Shown in pieces: positions 54,103 to 62,793 of a stretch of DNA of 64,000 nt. Both the position numbers and the translations under genes were made by a program. The notes under the pieces are model-generated. The model worked only from the letters and a program-made list of their open reading frames with translations, was not told the origin of the DNA and made no database searches. Source of the DNA: Comamonas testosteroni (GTDB lineage: Bacteria; Pseudomonadota; Gammaproteobacteria; Burkholderiales; Burkholderiaceae_C); contig NZ_CP129672.1 in NCBI RefSeq assembly GCF_030505195.1, forward strand, positions 3,444,501 through 3,508,500. The letters are read 5' to 3'. The stretch's first letter is position 1. Every line of letters begins with the position of its first letter.

Positions 54103-54185
54103 ACCCCTGAGCCGCTTTGCGGCTTCCCCCTCTCTGCTACGTGGAGGGGGCGACAGCTTCGCTGCGAGACGGCTCTTGCTTGCTG
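54103..54185 (+). repeat. Dispersed GC-rich intergenic repeat, copy 6 (family B)
   Basis: ACCCCTGAGCCGCTTTGCGGC, TTCCCCCTCTCTGCTACGTGGAGGGGG, CGACAGCTTCGCTGCGAGACGGCTCTTGCTTGCTGTCCCTG. Block order is the same as in copies 2 and 3, and it again begins directly at a stop codon. Confidence 0.75.
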
Positions 54186-54231
54186 TCCCTGTGTTCAGGC
54201 ATGCCAGTTTTGAAGATCGCCGATGAAAATG

Positions 54232-54246
54232 CCCGCGTTTGGCGGG
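54232..54246. terminator. Possible bidirectional terminator between the hypothetical gene and mpl
   Basis: CCCGC (54232-54236), loop GTTTG, GCGGG (54242-54246). On the minus strand it is followed by CATTTTC and on the plus strand by TATTTGCTTTTTTC. The stem is short, so this is a modest candidate. Confidence 0.45.
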
Positions 54247-54265
54247 TATTTGCTTTTTTCGGGGC

Positions 54266-55684
54266 TTATTTCAGCGCTTGCAGCAGCTTGGCGTGGATGC
54301 CGCCAAAGCCGCCGTTGCTCATGCAGACGATATGGTCACCGGGTCGGACGACGGCACTGATCTGCGCTATCAAGGTCTCTATATCACCCGCTACCTGAGC
54401 GCGCTGGCCGGCGCCTACGCCCATGGATTCCAGTGCTTCGGCGGCATCCCAGTCCAGACCCGCAGTGTGGCAGAAGACCAGATCGGCGCTTTCCAGCGAC
54501 CAGGGTAACTGGCTTTTCATGGTGCCCAGCTTCATGGTGTTGCTGCGCGGCTCGAACACCGCCAGGATGCGGGCCTGCGCACCCAGCTTGCGGCGCAGGC
54601 CGTCCAGGGTGGTGCGGATAGCTGTGGGGTGGTGGGCGAAGTCGTCATAGACCTCAATGCCGTTCACGGTGCCGCGCAGCTCCATGCGACGCTTGACGTT
54701 CTGAAAGCGCGACAGGGCTTCGCAAGCCACTTCGGCGCTGACACCCAGGTGGTCAGCGGCGGCAATGGCCGCCAGCGCGTTGAGTTGGTTGTGCACGCCG
54801 GTCAGCGACCAGGTTAGCTGACCCACCTTTTTGCCGCGGTGCAGCACGGCAAAGTCGCTGGGATCGCCATCGGCGCTGAAATCGCTGACAGCCGAGCCGA
54901 AGCTGCGCACTTCGCTCCAGCAGCCCTGGGTCAGCACGCGGGTCAGGCTCTCTTCCAGGCCGTTGCTCACCACACGGCCGCTCGACGGCACGGTGCGTAT
55001 CAGGTGGTGGAACTGGCGCTCGATGGCAGCCAGATCGTCAAAGATGTCGGCATGATCGAATTCCAGGTTGTTGAGCACGGCCGTGCGGGGGCGGTAGTGC
55101 ACAAACTTGCTGCGCTTGTCGAAGAAGGCCGTGTCGTACTCATCGGCCTCGATCACAAACACGGGTTCGTCACCGACGGGGCCAGGGCCCGCTACGGGGC
55201 GCTGTGCCGCACCGAGGCGGGCGGAGACGCCAAAGTCCAGCGGCACGCCGCCGACCAGGAAACCGGGCTGCAGTCCCGCGCACTCCAGCACCCAGGTCAG
55301 CATGGATGTGGTGGTGGTCTTGCCGTGGGTGCCGGCCACGGCCAGCACATGGCGACCGCGCAGCACATGCTCTGCCAGCCATTGCGGGCCGCTGGTATAG
55401 GCGGCGCCGGTGTCCAGAATCGCTTCCATCAGAGGGAATTTGGGCGATCCGTCGGGCAGGCGTTTGCGGCTGACGACGTTGCCGACCACATACATATCGG
55501 GTTTGAGCGCAATCTGGTCGGCGCCATAGCCCTCGATCAGCTCGATGCCCAGCTGGCGCAACTGATCGCTCATCGGCGGGTAAACGCCGGAATCGCAGCC
55601 CGTCACCTTGTGACCGGCTTCTCGTGCCAAGGCGGCCAGGCCCCCCATGAAGGTGCCGCAAATGCCCAGAATATGTATGTGCAT
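54266..55684 (-). CDS. mpl: UDP-MurNAc:tripeptide (L-Ala-gamma-D-Glu-meso-DAP) ligase Mpl
   Basis: A 472-residue Mur ligase paralogue used in peptidoglycan recycling: it attaches recovered tripeptide to UDP-MurNAc. MHIHILGICGTFMGGLAALAREAGHKVTGCD is the family N-terminus, and its CGTFMGG loop differs from MurC's GGAGMSG. The ATP loop is [14 protein letters not shown], followed by EADEYDTAFFDKRSKFVHYRPRTAVLNNLEFDHADIF and DDFAHHPTAI. The start at 55684 is chosen over an upstream in-frame ATG because it gives the conserved N-terminus. Confidence 0.94.
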   Translation of the reverse strand: MHIHILGICGTFMGGLAALAREAGHKVTGCDSGVYPPMSDQLRQLGIELIEGYGADQIALKPDMYVVGNVVSRKRLPDGSPKFPLMEAILDTGAAYTSGPQWLAEHVLRGRHVLAVAGTHGKTTTTSMLTWVLECAGLQPGFLVGGVPLDFGVSARLGAAQRPVAGPGPVGDEPVFVIEADEYDTAFFDKRSKFVHYRPRTAVLNNLEFDHADIFDDLAAIERQFHHLIRTVPSSGRVVSNGLEESLTRVLTQGCWSEVRSFGSAVSDFSADGDPSDFAVLHRGKKVGQLTWSLTGVHNQLNALAAIAAADHLGVSAEVACEALSRFQNVKRRMELRGTVNGIEVYDDFAHHPTAIRTTLDGLRRKLGAQARILAVFEPRSNTMKLGTMKSQLPWSLESADLVFCHTAGLDWDAAEALESMGVGAGQRAQVAGDIETLIAQISAVVRPGDHIVCMSNGGFGGIHAKLLQALK

Positions 55685-55762
55685 GGCCGAGGATTCTACG
55701 TTTGCCTGTGTGACCTTAATTCGAGTCACGGAGCGCCTGAGCAGGCGCGGTAACCTTTCTTA

Positions 55763-55857
55763 TCAAATTGATAGCTGGTTGCGCTTGAACTATATAGATA
55801 TAAATGTGTTTTTACTTTCTGTTCCCTATGAGGCCGTCACTCATAGCTATCAAAACA
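55763..55857 (+). repeat. Family A-like repeat pair between mpl and the next gene
   Basis: The left part reads TATCAAATTGATAGCTGGTTGCGCTTGAA, close to the family A left arm. The right part ends CATAGCTATCAAAACATG, an inverted AGCTATCAAA end. Between them is AT-rich DNA. It may be two facing half-copies or one expanded copy. It lies in the 272-base divergent gap between mpl and the gene at 55957. Confidence 0.55.
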
Positions 55858-55956
55858 TGGGGTGATGCGGCTAGGCCGAGGAGCGGTCATTCATCTGGGT
55901 CACAATGCTGGGATGATCTGCCGCGCCTGCTGCGGCGGGCGTGATGGAATTGCGCT

Positions 55957-56559
55957 ATGAGTTTGGATAACGTGACTGCTGAAATTGCTCAGGTGGCGGC
56001 CCGCATCGTGGTGGAGGAAGGCCTTGAATGGGGTCCTGCCAAGCAGCGAGCCGTGCGTCAGCTTGGTCTGCCCGGTCGCACGGCGCTGCCCGACAACGAC
56101 CAGCTTGAAGAAGCGGTGCGTGAATATATAGAGCTGTTCTGCGGCGACACCCAGCCCCAGGAGTTACAGGCACTGCGCGAACTGGCCCTGCTCTGGATGG
56201 ACAGGCTGCAGGAGTTTCGCCCGCATCTGGCCGGGGCGGTCTGGCGCGGCACGGCCACGCGGCTGTCGGATGTCTACCTGCAACTGTTCTGTGATGATCC
56301 CAAGTCAGCCGAAATAGCGCTCATCAACAACCAGGTGCAATACGAGCCAAGCACGGTCACAGGCTTTCAGGGCAAGCCGGTGGAGGCACTTTCCATTCAC
56401 GCACTGTGCAAGCCGATCAATGAAACCGTGGGCGTGCATCTTCTGGTCTACGACCATGATGACATGCGCGGTGCCATGAAGCCCGATGGCCGTGGCCAAA
56501 GTCCGCGAGGCGATGCCAAGGCCTTGCGCAAGCTGCTTCAGGAGAGCCTCGATGAGTGA
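55957..56559 (+). CDS. Conserved-looking hypothetical protein
   Basis: A 200-residue soluble protein. The N-terminal half is helical (AEIAQVAARIVVEEGLEWGPAKQRAVRQLGLP) and the C-terminal half contains AVWRGTATRLSDVYLQLFCDDPKSAEIALIN and HLLVYDHDDMRGAM, which is loosely reminiscent of a nucleotidyltransferase-like fold but lacks a clear GS-x-AR-x-DxD motif. No membrane segment. It overlaps the thioredoxin-like gene by 8 bases, so the two are translationally coupled. Function unknown. Confidence 0.72.
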   Translation: MSLDNVTAEIAQVAARIVVEEGLEWGPAKQRAVRQLGLPGRTALPDNDQLEEAVREYIELFCGDTQPQELQALRELALLWMDRLQEFRPHLAGAVWRGTATRLSDVYLQLFCDDPKSAEIALINNQVQYEPSTVTGFQGKPVEALSIHALCKPINETVGVHLLVYDHDDMRGAMKPDGRGQSPRGDAKALRKLLQESLDE

Positions 56560-57103
56560 AAACACCTCTGAGAACCAGTCGACCAATGGCTCGCGCCGTC
56601 TATGGCTGACCGGCTCGGTCGCCGTCGCGGCGGCAGTGGCCGGTGGGGCAGTGGCCTGGTGGCGCAACCAGCCTCAGGCCATGGGCCCTGGCGCCGAGGC
56701 GCAGCTGTGGAGCCAGACCTTCGAAACGCCCGATGGCAAGCCTTTTGCCATGGCCGGCTTCCAGGGGCGCCCCTTGCTGGTCAACTTCTGGGCCACCTGG
56801 TGCCCGCCCTGTGTCAAGGAGCTGCCCATGCTCAGCGAATTTGCGGCGCAGCAAGGTGCGAAAGGTATTCAGGTTGTCGGCCTTGCGGTTGACAAATCCG
56901 ACGCCGTGCTGCGTTTTTTGCAGCGGCAGCCCGTGCAATTCCCGGTAGCCGTCGCAATGCAAGGGGGATTGGGGCTGAGCAGAAGCCTGGGGAACTTGCA
57001 GGGGGGCTTGCCATTCACGGTTCTTTTTGATGCCAAGGGACAAGTGCGGCAACGTAAAATAGGCGAGCTTTCCAGCGAAGATCTGACAGATTGGAGCAAA
57101 TAG
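56552..57103 (+). CDS. TlpA-family membrane-anchored thiol-disulfide oxidoreductase
   Basis: A 183-residue protein with an N-terminal RR-containing signal or anchor (SRRLWLTGSVAVAAAVAGGAVAWW) and a periplasmic thioredoxin fold. The redox motif is Cys84-Pro-Pro-Cys87 in VNFWATWCPPCVKELPML, and the cis-Pro is in GGLPFTVLFD. TlpA/ResA-type proteins reduce disulfides, for example in cytochrome c or oxidase assembly; the partner is unknown. It overlaps the upstream gene by 8 bases and precedes accB by 147 bases. Confidence 0.88.
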   Translation: MSENTSENQSTNGSRRLWLTGSVAVAAAVAGGAVAWWRNQPQAMGPGAEAQLWSQTFETPDGKPFAMAGFQGRPLLVNFWATWCPPCVKELPMLSEFAAQQGAKGIQVVGLAVDKSDAVLRFLQRQPVQFPVAVAMQGGLGLSRSLGNLQGGLPFTVLFDAKGQVRQRKIGELSSEDLTDWSK

Positions 57104-57250
57104 AGCGAATGAACATTGCTCTTGTCGTCAGAAAAGTGTAGGTAACTAAATTCCATGGCGACGTTAGTGAAAAATATCTGCCAATGCACGCAGAAGGCCG
57201 AATTTGAGGTAAATTCGCGCCCTGTTTAGAAATACGTCGCTGGAGCTCCC

Positions 57251-57712
57251 ATGGATTTGCGAAAACTCAAGACCCTTATTGATCTGGTGTCCGAATCGAA
57301 TGTGTCGGAACTGGAGATCACTGAAGCAGAGGGCAAGGTCCGTATCGTCAAGAGCGAAGGTGTGGTTCACCAATACGTTGCTGCCCCCGTGCAAGCGGCT
57401 CCTGTGATGGCTGCTCCCTTGGCTGCCGCTCCCGCTGCCGCCGCTCCCGTGGCGGCCGCAGCCCCTGCTGCTGTAGAAGGTCATGTGGTCAAGTCTCCCA
57501 TGGTCGGTACCTTCTACCGTGCCTCCAGCCCTGGCGCCAAGGCCTTTGTGGATGTGGGCAGCCAGGTCAAGGAAGGCGAAACCATCTGCATCATCGAAGC
57601 CATGAAGATCCTCAACGAGATCGAGGCCGACAAGAGCGGCACCATTGTTCGTGTTCTGGGTGAAAACGGCCAGGCTGTGGAATACGGCCAGCCTCTGTTC
57701 GTGATCGAGTGA
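57251..57712 (+). CDS. accB: Biotin carboxyl carrier protein of acetyl-CoA carboxylase
   Basis: A 153-residue carrier. The N-terminal [31 protein letters not shown] region, an Ala/Pro-rich flexible linker (about residues 44-78) and the biotinyl domain follow in order. Biotin is attached to Lys119 in [17 protein letters not shown]. It shuttles carboxyl groups from AccC to the AccAD transferase in fatty acid synthesis. Upstream, GAATTT and AAATTC form an inverted repeat at 57200-57216. Confidence 0.96.
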   Translation: MDLRKLKTLIDLVSESNVSELEITEAEGKVRIVKSEGVVHQYVAAPVQAAPVMAAPLAAAPAAAAPVAAAAPAAVEGHVVKSPMVGTFYRASSPGAKAFVDVGSQVKEGETICIIEAMKILNEIEADKSGTIVRVLGENGQAVEYGQPLFVIE

Positions 57713-57836
57713 TAGATCATGAGGCGTTGCATGCAGTTCGCATTGCAGCGCCGAGGTGCGCTAGCCACTGGCTGCGCGACTGAGTCATTGGCAGTGGTCT
57801 GTGCTGCGGCGCAGGCACCAAGCTGCGAGGAACTTC

Positions 57837-59195
57837 ATGTTTAAGAAAATTTTGGTTGCCAACCGGGGCGAGATTGCCCTGCGCATCCAGCGCGCTTGCC
57901 GTGAGCTGGGTATCAAGGCGGTGATGGTGTACTCCGAAGCCGACCGTGATGCCAAGTACGTCAAGCTGGCCGATGAGGCCGTGTGTATTGGTCCGGCTCC
58001 TTCTCCGCTGTCCTACCTCAACATGCCGGCCATCATCTCGGCTGCCGAGGTGACCGATGCGGAAGCCATCCACCCCGGTTACGGCTTCCTGTCCGAGAAC
58101 GCCGACTTTGCCGAGCGCGTGGAAAAGAGCGGCTTCACCTTTATCGGTCCGACGCCCGAGAACATCCGCACCATGGGTGACAAGGTTTCGGCCAAGCAAG
58201 CCATGATCAAGGCCGGCGTGCCTTGCGTGCCCGGCTCGGACGGCGAACTGCCCGACGATCCTGCACTCATCAAACGCATTGCAAAGACCATCGGCTACCC
58301 CGTGATCATCAAGGCCTCGGGCGGTGGCGGCGGTCGCGGCATGCGTGTGGTGCATACCGAAGCTGCGCTGATCAATGCCGTGCAGATGACCAAGGCCGAA
58401 GCCGGCGCTGCTTTCGGCAATCCTGCCGTCTACATGGAAAAGTACCTGCAGAACCCACGTCACGTGGAAATCCAGGTGCTGGCCGATACGCACAAGAGTG
58501 CCGTGTATCTGGGCGAGCGCGACTGCTCCATGCAGCGTCGCCACCAGAAGGTGATCGAGGAAGCTCCGGCTCCCGGCATTCCCCGCCGTCTGATCGAGAA
58601 GATCGGCGAGCGCTGCGCTGCAGCCTGCAAGAAGATCGGCTATCGCGGCGCGGGTACCTTCGAGTTCTTGTACGAGAACGGCGAGTTCTACTTCATCGAG
58701 ATGAACACCCGCGTGCAGGTGGAGCACCCCATCACCGAGCTGATCACGGGCATCGACATCGTGCGCACCCAGATCATGATCGCTGCCGGCGAGAAGCTGC
58801 CTTTCACCCAGCGCCAGATCGAGTTCAAGGGGCACGCCATCGAGTGCCGTGTGAACGCCGAAGATCCGTACAAGTTCATCCCTTCGCCAGGCCGCATCTC
58901 CACGTGGCATGCTCCCGGCGGCCCTGGCGTACGTGTTGACACCCATGTGTACAACAATTACTTCGTGCCGCCCAACTACGACTCCATGATCGGCAAGATC
59001 ATTACCTATGGCGATACCCGCGAGCAGGCCATGGCCCGCATGCGCACGGCCTTGCTGGAGACCGTGGTGGAAGGCATCAAAACCAATATTCCGCTGCACC
59101 AGGATCTGATGGTCGACTCCAAGTTCATGGAAGGCGGCACCAACATCCACTATCTGGAAGAGTGGCTGACGCATCGCACGCCCAGCAAGCGATGA
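57837..59195 (+). CDS. accC: Biotin carboxylase of acetyl-CoA carboxylase
   Basis: A 452-residue ATP-grasp enzyme carboxylating AccB-bound biotin. [26 protein letters not shown] is the standard N-terminus; [29 protein letters not shown] (glycine-rich ATP loop), [20 protein letters not shown] and [20 protein letters not shown] are conserved. It follows accB after 124 bases and is closed by a strong terminator. Confidence 0.97.
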   Translation: MFKKILVANRGEIALRIQRACRELGIKAVMVYSEADRDAKYVKLADEAVCIGPAPSPLSYLNMPAIISAAEVTDAEAIHPGYGFLSENADFAERVEKSGFTFIGPTPENIRTMGDKVSAKQAMIKAGVPCVPGSDGELPDDPALIKRIAKTIGYPVIIKASGGGGGRGMRVVHTEAALINAVQMTKAEAGAAFGNPAVYMEKYLQNPRHVEIQVLADTHKSAVYLGERDCSMQRRHQKVIEEAPAPGIPRRLIEKIGERCAAACKKIGYRGAGTFEFLYENGEFYFIEMNTRVQVEHPITELITGIDIVRTQIMIAAGEKLPFTQRQIEFKGHAIECRVNAEDPYKFIPSPGRISTWHAPGGPGVRVDTHVYNNYFVPPNYDSMIGKIITYGDTREQAMARMRTALLETVVEGIKTNIPLHQDLMVDSKFMEGGTNIHYLEEWLTHRTPSKR

Positions 59196-59224
59196 GATCA
59201 GGAGCCTTGCTGCTCTGAGTTCCC

Positions 59225-59264
59225 ATGCTGGCCTCTGGTAACGGAGGCCAGCATTTTCGTTTTT
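59225..59264 (+). terminator. Intrinsic terminator after accC
   Basis: ATGCTGGCCTC (59225-59235) pairs with GAGGCCAGCAT (59244-59254) across TGGTAACG, then TTTCGTTTTT. Confidence 0.9.
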
Positions 59265-59339
59265 CAGGAAAGTGCAACTTGCGCTGTCTCTGTCGGCTCC
59301 GGCCTGACATGAGTGACGCGGTTGCTAGAAAGGATGGCC

Positions 59340-60230
59340 ATGTTTGAGCTGAGCCTGCTGTGCCCCGAAGACCGGGTCGAAACCATTAGCGATGCGCTGG
59401 ATGCCCTCGATGCATTGAGCGTGTCCGTCGAAGATGCCGATGCGCAGACCGAAGCCGAGCAGGCGCTGTTCGGCGAGCCTGGCATGCCCGCACCCAAGGA
59501 AGGCTGGAGCCGTAGTCGCGTGATCGCTCTCTACCCCAGCGAGGCTGCGGCCACCGAGGCGCGCGAGCTGCTGCAGCTGCAGGACTTCTTCGAAGGCTGC
59601 AAGATTTTGGCCGTCAAGCCCGTGCCCGAGCAGGACTGGGTGCGTCTGACGCAGTCGCAGTTCGAGCCTGTGGACATCACGCCTGAGTTCTGGATCGTGC
59701 CCACCTGGCATGAATTGCCCGAGCAGGCCAAGGTCAGCATTCGCCTGGACCCCGGTCTGGCTTTCGGCACCGGCACCCATCCCACCACCCGCATGTGCCT
59801 GCGCTGGATTGCACGCCAGCCCAAGGAAAATCTGGGACGCACGCTGGACTATGGCTGCGGCTCGGGCATCTTGGCCATCGGTGCAGCCAAGTTCGGCGCG
59901 ACCGATGTCGATGCAGTGGACATCGATCCCGCCGCCGTGGAATCGACCAACTACAACAGCAGCGCCAACCATGTGGAGATCAAGGCCGGTCTGCCCGATG
60001 CGGCCGACGGCGAGTACCAGACCGTGCTGGCCAATATCCTGGCCACGCCGCTCAAGGTGCTGGCTCCGCTGCTGTGCGGCCGTGTGCAGGCCGGTGGCAA
60101 TCTGGTGCTGGCCGGCATTCTGGAGCGTCAGGCCGATGAGCTGAAAGAGGCTTATGCGCCCCACCTCAAGCTCGAAGTGGCCGATAGCGAGGACGGCTGG
60201 ATTCTCATGACCGCCCGGCGCGCGGCCTGA
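59340..60230 (+). CDS. prmA: Ribosomal protein L11 methyltransferase PrmA
   Basis: A 296-residue SAM-dependent enzyme that trimethylates ribosomal protein L11. The N-terminal substrate domain (MFELSLLCPEDRVE...) is followed by PGLAFGTGTHPTTRMCLRWI, the SAM loop LDYGCGSGILAIGAAKFGA, and NILATPLKVLAPLL (the NPPY-like position). The ATG at 59340 has AAAGG 7-8 bases upstream; the ATG at 59334 sits too close to it. An accBC-prmA order is common in Burkholderiales. Confidence 0.95.
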   Translation: MFELSLLCPEDRVETISDALDALDALSVSVEDADAQTEAEQALFGEPGMPAPKEGWSRSRVIALYPSEAAATEARELLQLQDFFEGCKILAVKPVPEQDWVRLTQSQFEPVDITPEFWIVPTWHELPEQAKVSIRLDPGLAFGTGTHPTTRMCLRWIARQPKENLGRTLDYGCGSGILAIGAAKFGATDVDAVDIDPAAVESTNYNSSANHVEIKAGLPDAADGEYQTVLANILATPLKVLAPLLCGRVQAGGNLVLAGILERQADELKEAYAPHLKLEVADSEDGWILMTARRAA

Positions 60231-60291
60231 TTGCGAGACAGACCCGCCGCCAGCAGGTGTGTGGGTGGTTGCTGCCTACAATGACATCTTG

Positions 60292-61668
60292 ATGAGCCAA
60301 GTCACCCGTTGCCCTTCCTGTGGAACCCGCTTCAAAGTGGTTGCCGACCAGCTGCGTATCTCGCAGGGCTGGGTGCGCTGCGGGATGTGCCAAAGCGTCT
60401 TTGATGCCTCGCAGGATTTGCAGTCCGTGCCCGACGAGCTGCTGCAGCCGGAAGCAGCTGATGTGCCGCAGAAGCCGCCCGTGCCGGAAATACAGCCGAC
60501 GCAGGCTGGCGAACGGGCGCCGGCCTGGCCGCAGCAGGATGCCGCAGATTCTGCGCCGGCCGCTCCCGCCTTCGATGCGCACAAGGCTGAGGCCTTGCTG
60601 GATTCGGATTCGGATTCGGATTCGGATTCGGATTCGGATTCGGATTCGGATTCGGTGGACGCTGCGCCGACTGTGGCTCAGGCCGCAGAAGCCGCACCGG
60701 CAGCAGAGCCTGCCGATGTGGTTTCCGAACCCGAGCTGTCCGGGTCCATGCCCGGGATGGTGGATGCACAGCCGTCGTTTGTCGATCAGGCGCGTTCTCT
60801 GGCTGAAGAGGGTGCAGCGGCGCTCCGGCAAGATCCTCATCCGGATGCAAGGCAGTCCGAAGGCGGGCTGGAAGCTGGTGATAGTCCCGCGCCCGCCGAG
60901 CCGGCGCTGGAGCCAGAGCTGCGGGCTTTGCCGCCGCCTGGCGAGGCCCTGATGCCCGAGGCGGCGCAGGACGTCGAGGATGAGGCCCGGGTCGAGGCCG
61001 TCTCGAAAGAGGCGCTGCTGCACGCCGATATCGGCGCTATACAACCTGCCAGGGACCGGGCGCAAGCTGTCACGGATACGGATACGGATACGGATACGGA
61101 TACGGATACGGATACGGATCAGGATGAGGCTGCTGCTGCCCTTGCTGGCGATGAGCCGGGCTTTGTGCGCCAGGCCCGTCGCCAGGCCTTCTGGCACTCG
61201 GCAGGCATGCGTGTGGCGCTGGTGCTGGGTTCGCTGGCGGCCGTAGCCGGTGTCGTCGGACAGCATGCCTGGCAGCAGCGCGATGTGCTGGCTGCGCAGT
61301 ATCCGGCGCTGGCTCCCTTGCTGGCCAAGACCTGCGCTCTGGCAGGCTGCGAGCTGCAGGCCCGCCGCGCGATTGCCGATGTGGTGATCAGCGGCTCGGG
61401 CTTCAAGCAGCTTGCCGATGCCCATCAGTACCAGTGGAGCCTGACCCTGGAGAATCGCTCCGATGTGCCGGTGGCCATGCCCATGGCCGAGCTGACCTTG
61501 ACCGATGCACAGGACAGGCCTTTGCTGCGCCGAGTGATCGACCTCAAGCCTCTGGGGGCCCCGCAGCAGCTGCAAGCCCGCCAGGAGTGGAGCGTCAATG
61601 TGCCTGTGCAAGTGCAGGATCTTGGCGCTGCCGTGGCGGGTTATCGGGCCCTGGTTTTCTATCCCTAA
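60292..61668 (+). CDS. Zinc-ribbon (MJ0042) / DUF3426 membrane protein with Ser-Asp and Thr-Asp repeats
   Basis: A 458-residue protein. The N-terminal zinc ribbon has CPSCGTRFKV and a WVRCGMC pair (residues about 6-42). A long acidic, disordered linker includes nine Asp-Ser repeats and eight Thr-Asp repeats, each encoded by a perfect hexanucleotide array. A transmembrane helix (MRVALVLGSLAAVAGVVGQHAW, about 305-326) and a C-terminal DUF3426 domain (LAGCELQARRAIADVVISGSGF ... LENRSDVPVAMPMAELTLTD) follow. So the ribbon is cytoplasmic and DUF3426 periplasmic. Proteins of this architecture commonly follow prmA in betaproteobacteria; the function is unknown. Confidence 0.88.
   Translation: MSQVTRCPSCGTRFKVVADQLRISQGWVRCGMCQSVFDASQDLQSVPDELLQPEAADVPQKPPVPEIQPTQAGERAPAWPQQDAADSAPAAPAFDAHKAEALLDSDSDSDSDSDSDSDSDSVDAAPTVAQAAEAAPAAEPADVVSEPELSGSMPGMVDAQPSFVDQARSLAEEGAAALRQDPHPDARQSEGGLEAGDSPAPAEPALEPELRALPPPGEALMPEAAQDVEDEARVEAVSKEALLHADIGAIQPARDRAQAVTDTDTDTDTDTDTDTDQDEAAAALAGDEPGFVRQARRQAFWHSAGMRVALVLGSLAAVAGVVGQHAWQQRDVLAAQYPALAPLLAKTCALAGCELQARRAIADVVISGSGFKQLADAHQYQWSLTLENRSDVPVAMPMAELTLTDAQDRPLLRRVIDLKPLGAPQQLQARQEWSVNVPVQVQDLGAAVAGYRALVFYP
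60601..60654 (+). repeat. Hexanucleotide microsatellite (GATTCG) x9 in the DUF3426 gene
   Basis: Nine perfect copies of GATTCG encode Asp-Ser repeats in the linker. Copy number changes keep the frame, so they change linker length rather than switch the gene off. Confidence 0.97.
61072..61119 (+). repeat. Hexanucleotide microsatellite (ACGGAT) x8 in the DUF3426 gene
   Basis: Eight perfect copies of ACGGAT encode Thr-Asp repeats in the same linker, about 420 bases after the first array. Unit sequence differs from the first (GATTCG against GATACG in phase) by one base. Confidence 0.97.
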
Positions 61669-61779
61669 TACGGCTTGCGCAAATTCGGATTAGGCGGGGC
61701 GTCTTGTTAATAGAAATGCCCGTTGTACATCCTTGTTGGCGCAAGTCACCCTTCATTCATTTCTGAAAGAGAACGCATC

Positions 61780-62679
61780 ATGGCCGCTTTGATCTGTGGG
61801 TCGCTGGCATTCGACAACATCATGACCTTTGAAGGTCGTTTTGCCGACCAGATTCTTCCCGATCAGCTGCACATCCTCAATGTGTCGTTTCTGGTGCCCA
61901 CGCTGCGCCGCGATTTTGGTGGCTGCGCCGGTAATATTGCCTACAGCCTGAAGCTGCTCGGTGGCGATGCTCATCCCATGGCCATGGTGGGCAGCGACGG
62001 TGCGGACTATGTGCAGCGCTTCAAGGATCTGGGTATTGAGACCCGTCATGTGGGTCAGCTGCAGAGCACGCATACGGCGCAGTGCATGATCATGACCGAT
62101 CGTGACAACAACCAGATCACGGCTTTCCACCCAGGCGCCATGATGCAGGCGCACGAGAACCGCATCACGGCCGACATGGCTGCCGATATCAAGATCGGCA
62201 TTGTTGCTCCCGATGGCCGTCAAGCCATGATGGAGCACGCCGCCCAGTTCAAGGCTGCAGGCATTCCTTTTGTGTTCGATCCCGGTCAGGGCCTGCCCAT
62301 GTTCAATGGTGACGAGCTCAAGGCCTTTATCGAGCAGGCCGACTGGGTGGCAGTGAACGACTATGAAGGCAAGATGCTCAGCGAGCGCACAGGCCTGAGC
62401 TTTGAGGAGATTTCGCGCAAGGTGCGCGGCCTGGTCGTGACACTGGGCGCCGAAGGCTGCGAAGTCTGGCAGCAGGGTGAAAAGACACTGGTTGCTTCGG
62501 TGAAGCCCGCTGCCGTGGTCGATCCCACAGGTTGCGGCGATGCCTGGCGTGGCGCGTTCCTGTTTGGCCTGGAGCGTGGTTGGGATCTGCTGCGTTGCGC
62601 CGAACTGGGAAACCGCATGGGGGCGCTCAAGGTGGCGCATCGCGGCCCGCAGAACTATCAGCTGGACTTCCAGCCCTGA
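61780..62679 (+). CDS. PfkB-family carbohydrate/nucleoside kinase (adenosine kinase-like)
   Basis: A 299-residue ribokinase-fold kinase. LICGSLAFDNIMTFEGRF and FGGCAGNIAYSLKLLGGDAHPMAMVGSD are the N-terminal substrate motifs; VDPTGCGDAWRGAFLFGLERGWDL contains the anion hole and catalytic Asp. The GNIAYSL-type sequence is closest to adenosine kinase-like or PfkB proteins of unknown substrate. It has its own region upstream (111 bases) and a terminator downstream shared with the convergent H1-like gene. Confidence 0.87.
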   Translation: MAALICGSLAFDNIMTFEGRFADQILPDQLHILNVSFLVPTLRRDFGGCAGNIAYSLKLLGGDAHPMAMVGSDGADYVQRFKDLGIETRHVGQLQSTHTAQCMIMTDRDNNQITAFHPGAMMQAHENRITADMAADIKIGIVAPDGRQAMMEHAAQFKAAGIPFVFDPGQGLPMFNGDELKAFIEQADWVAVNDYEGKMLSERTGLSFEEISRKVRGLVVTLGAEGCEVWQQGEKTLVASVKPAAVVDPTGCGDAWRGAFLFGLERGWDLLRCAELGNRMGALKVAHRGPQNYQLDFQP

Positions 62680-62730
62680 TGAGGTGCCAGTGCCTTGAGG
62701 GCACTGATATCGGCACTGAATCAGGCATGT

Positions 62731-62769
62731 AAAAAAGCCCGACTCTCGTAAGAGAGTTCGGGCTTTTTT
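62731..62769. terminator. Bidirectional terminator between the PfkB kinase and the H1-like gene
   Basis: AAAAAAGCCCGA-CTCTC, loop GTAA, GAGAG-T-TCGGGCTTTTTT: a long stem with one bulged T, with A-run and T-run on the two sides. It serves both convergent genes. Confidence 0.93.
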
Positions 62770-62793
62770 ATGGCGTGCAGGTCAGCGAACCGA

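Noticed and set aside
60601..61119. Hexanucleotide arrays considered as CRISPR or phase-variation switches
   Set aside because: There are no spacers, and a 6-base unit keeps the reading frame, so on/off switching is not expected.
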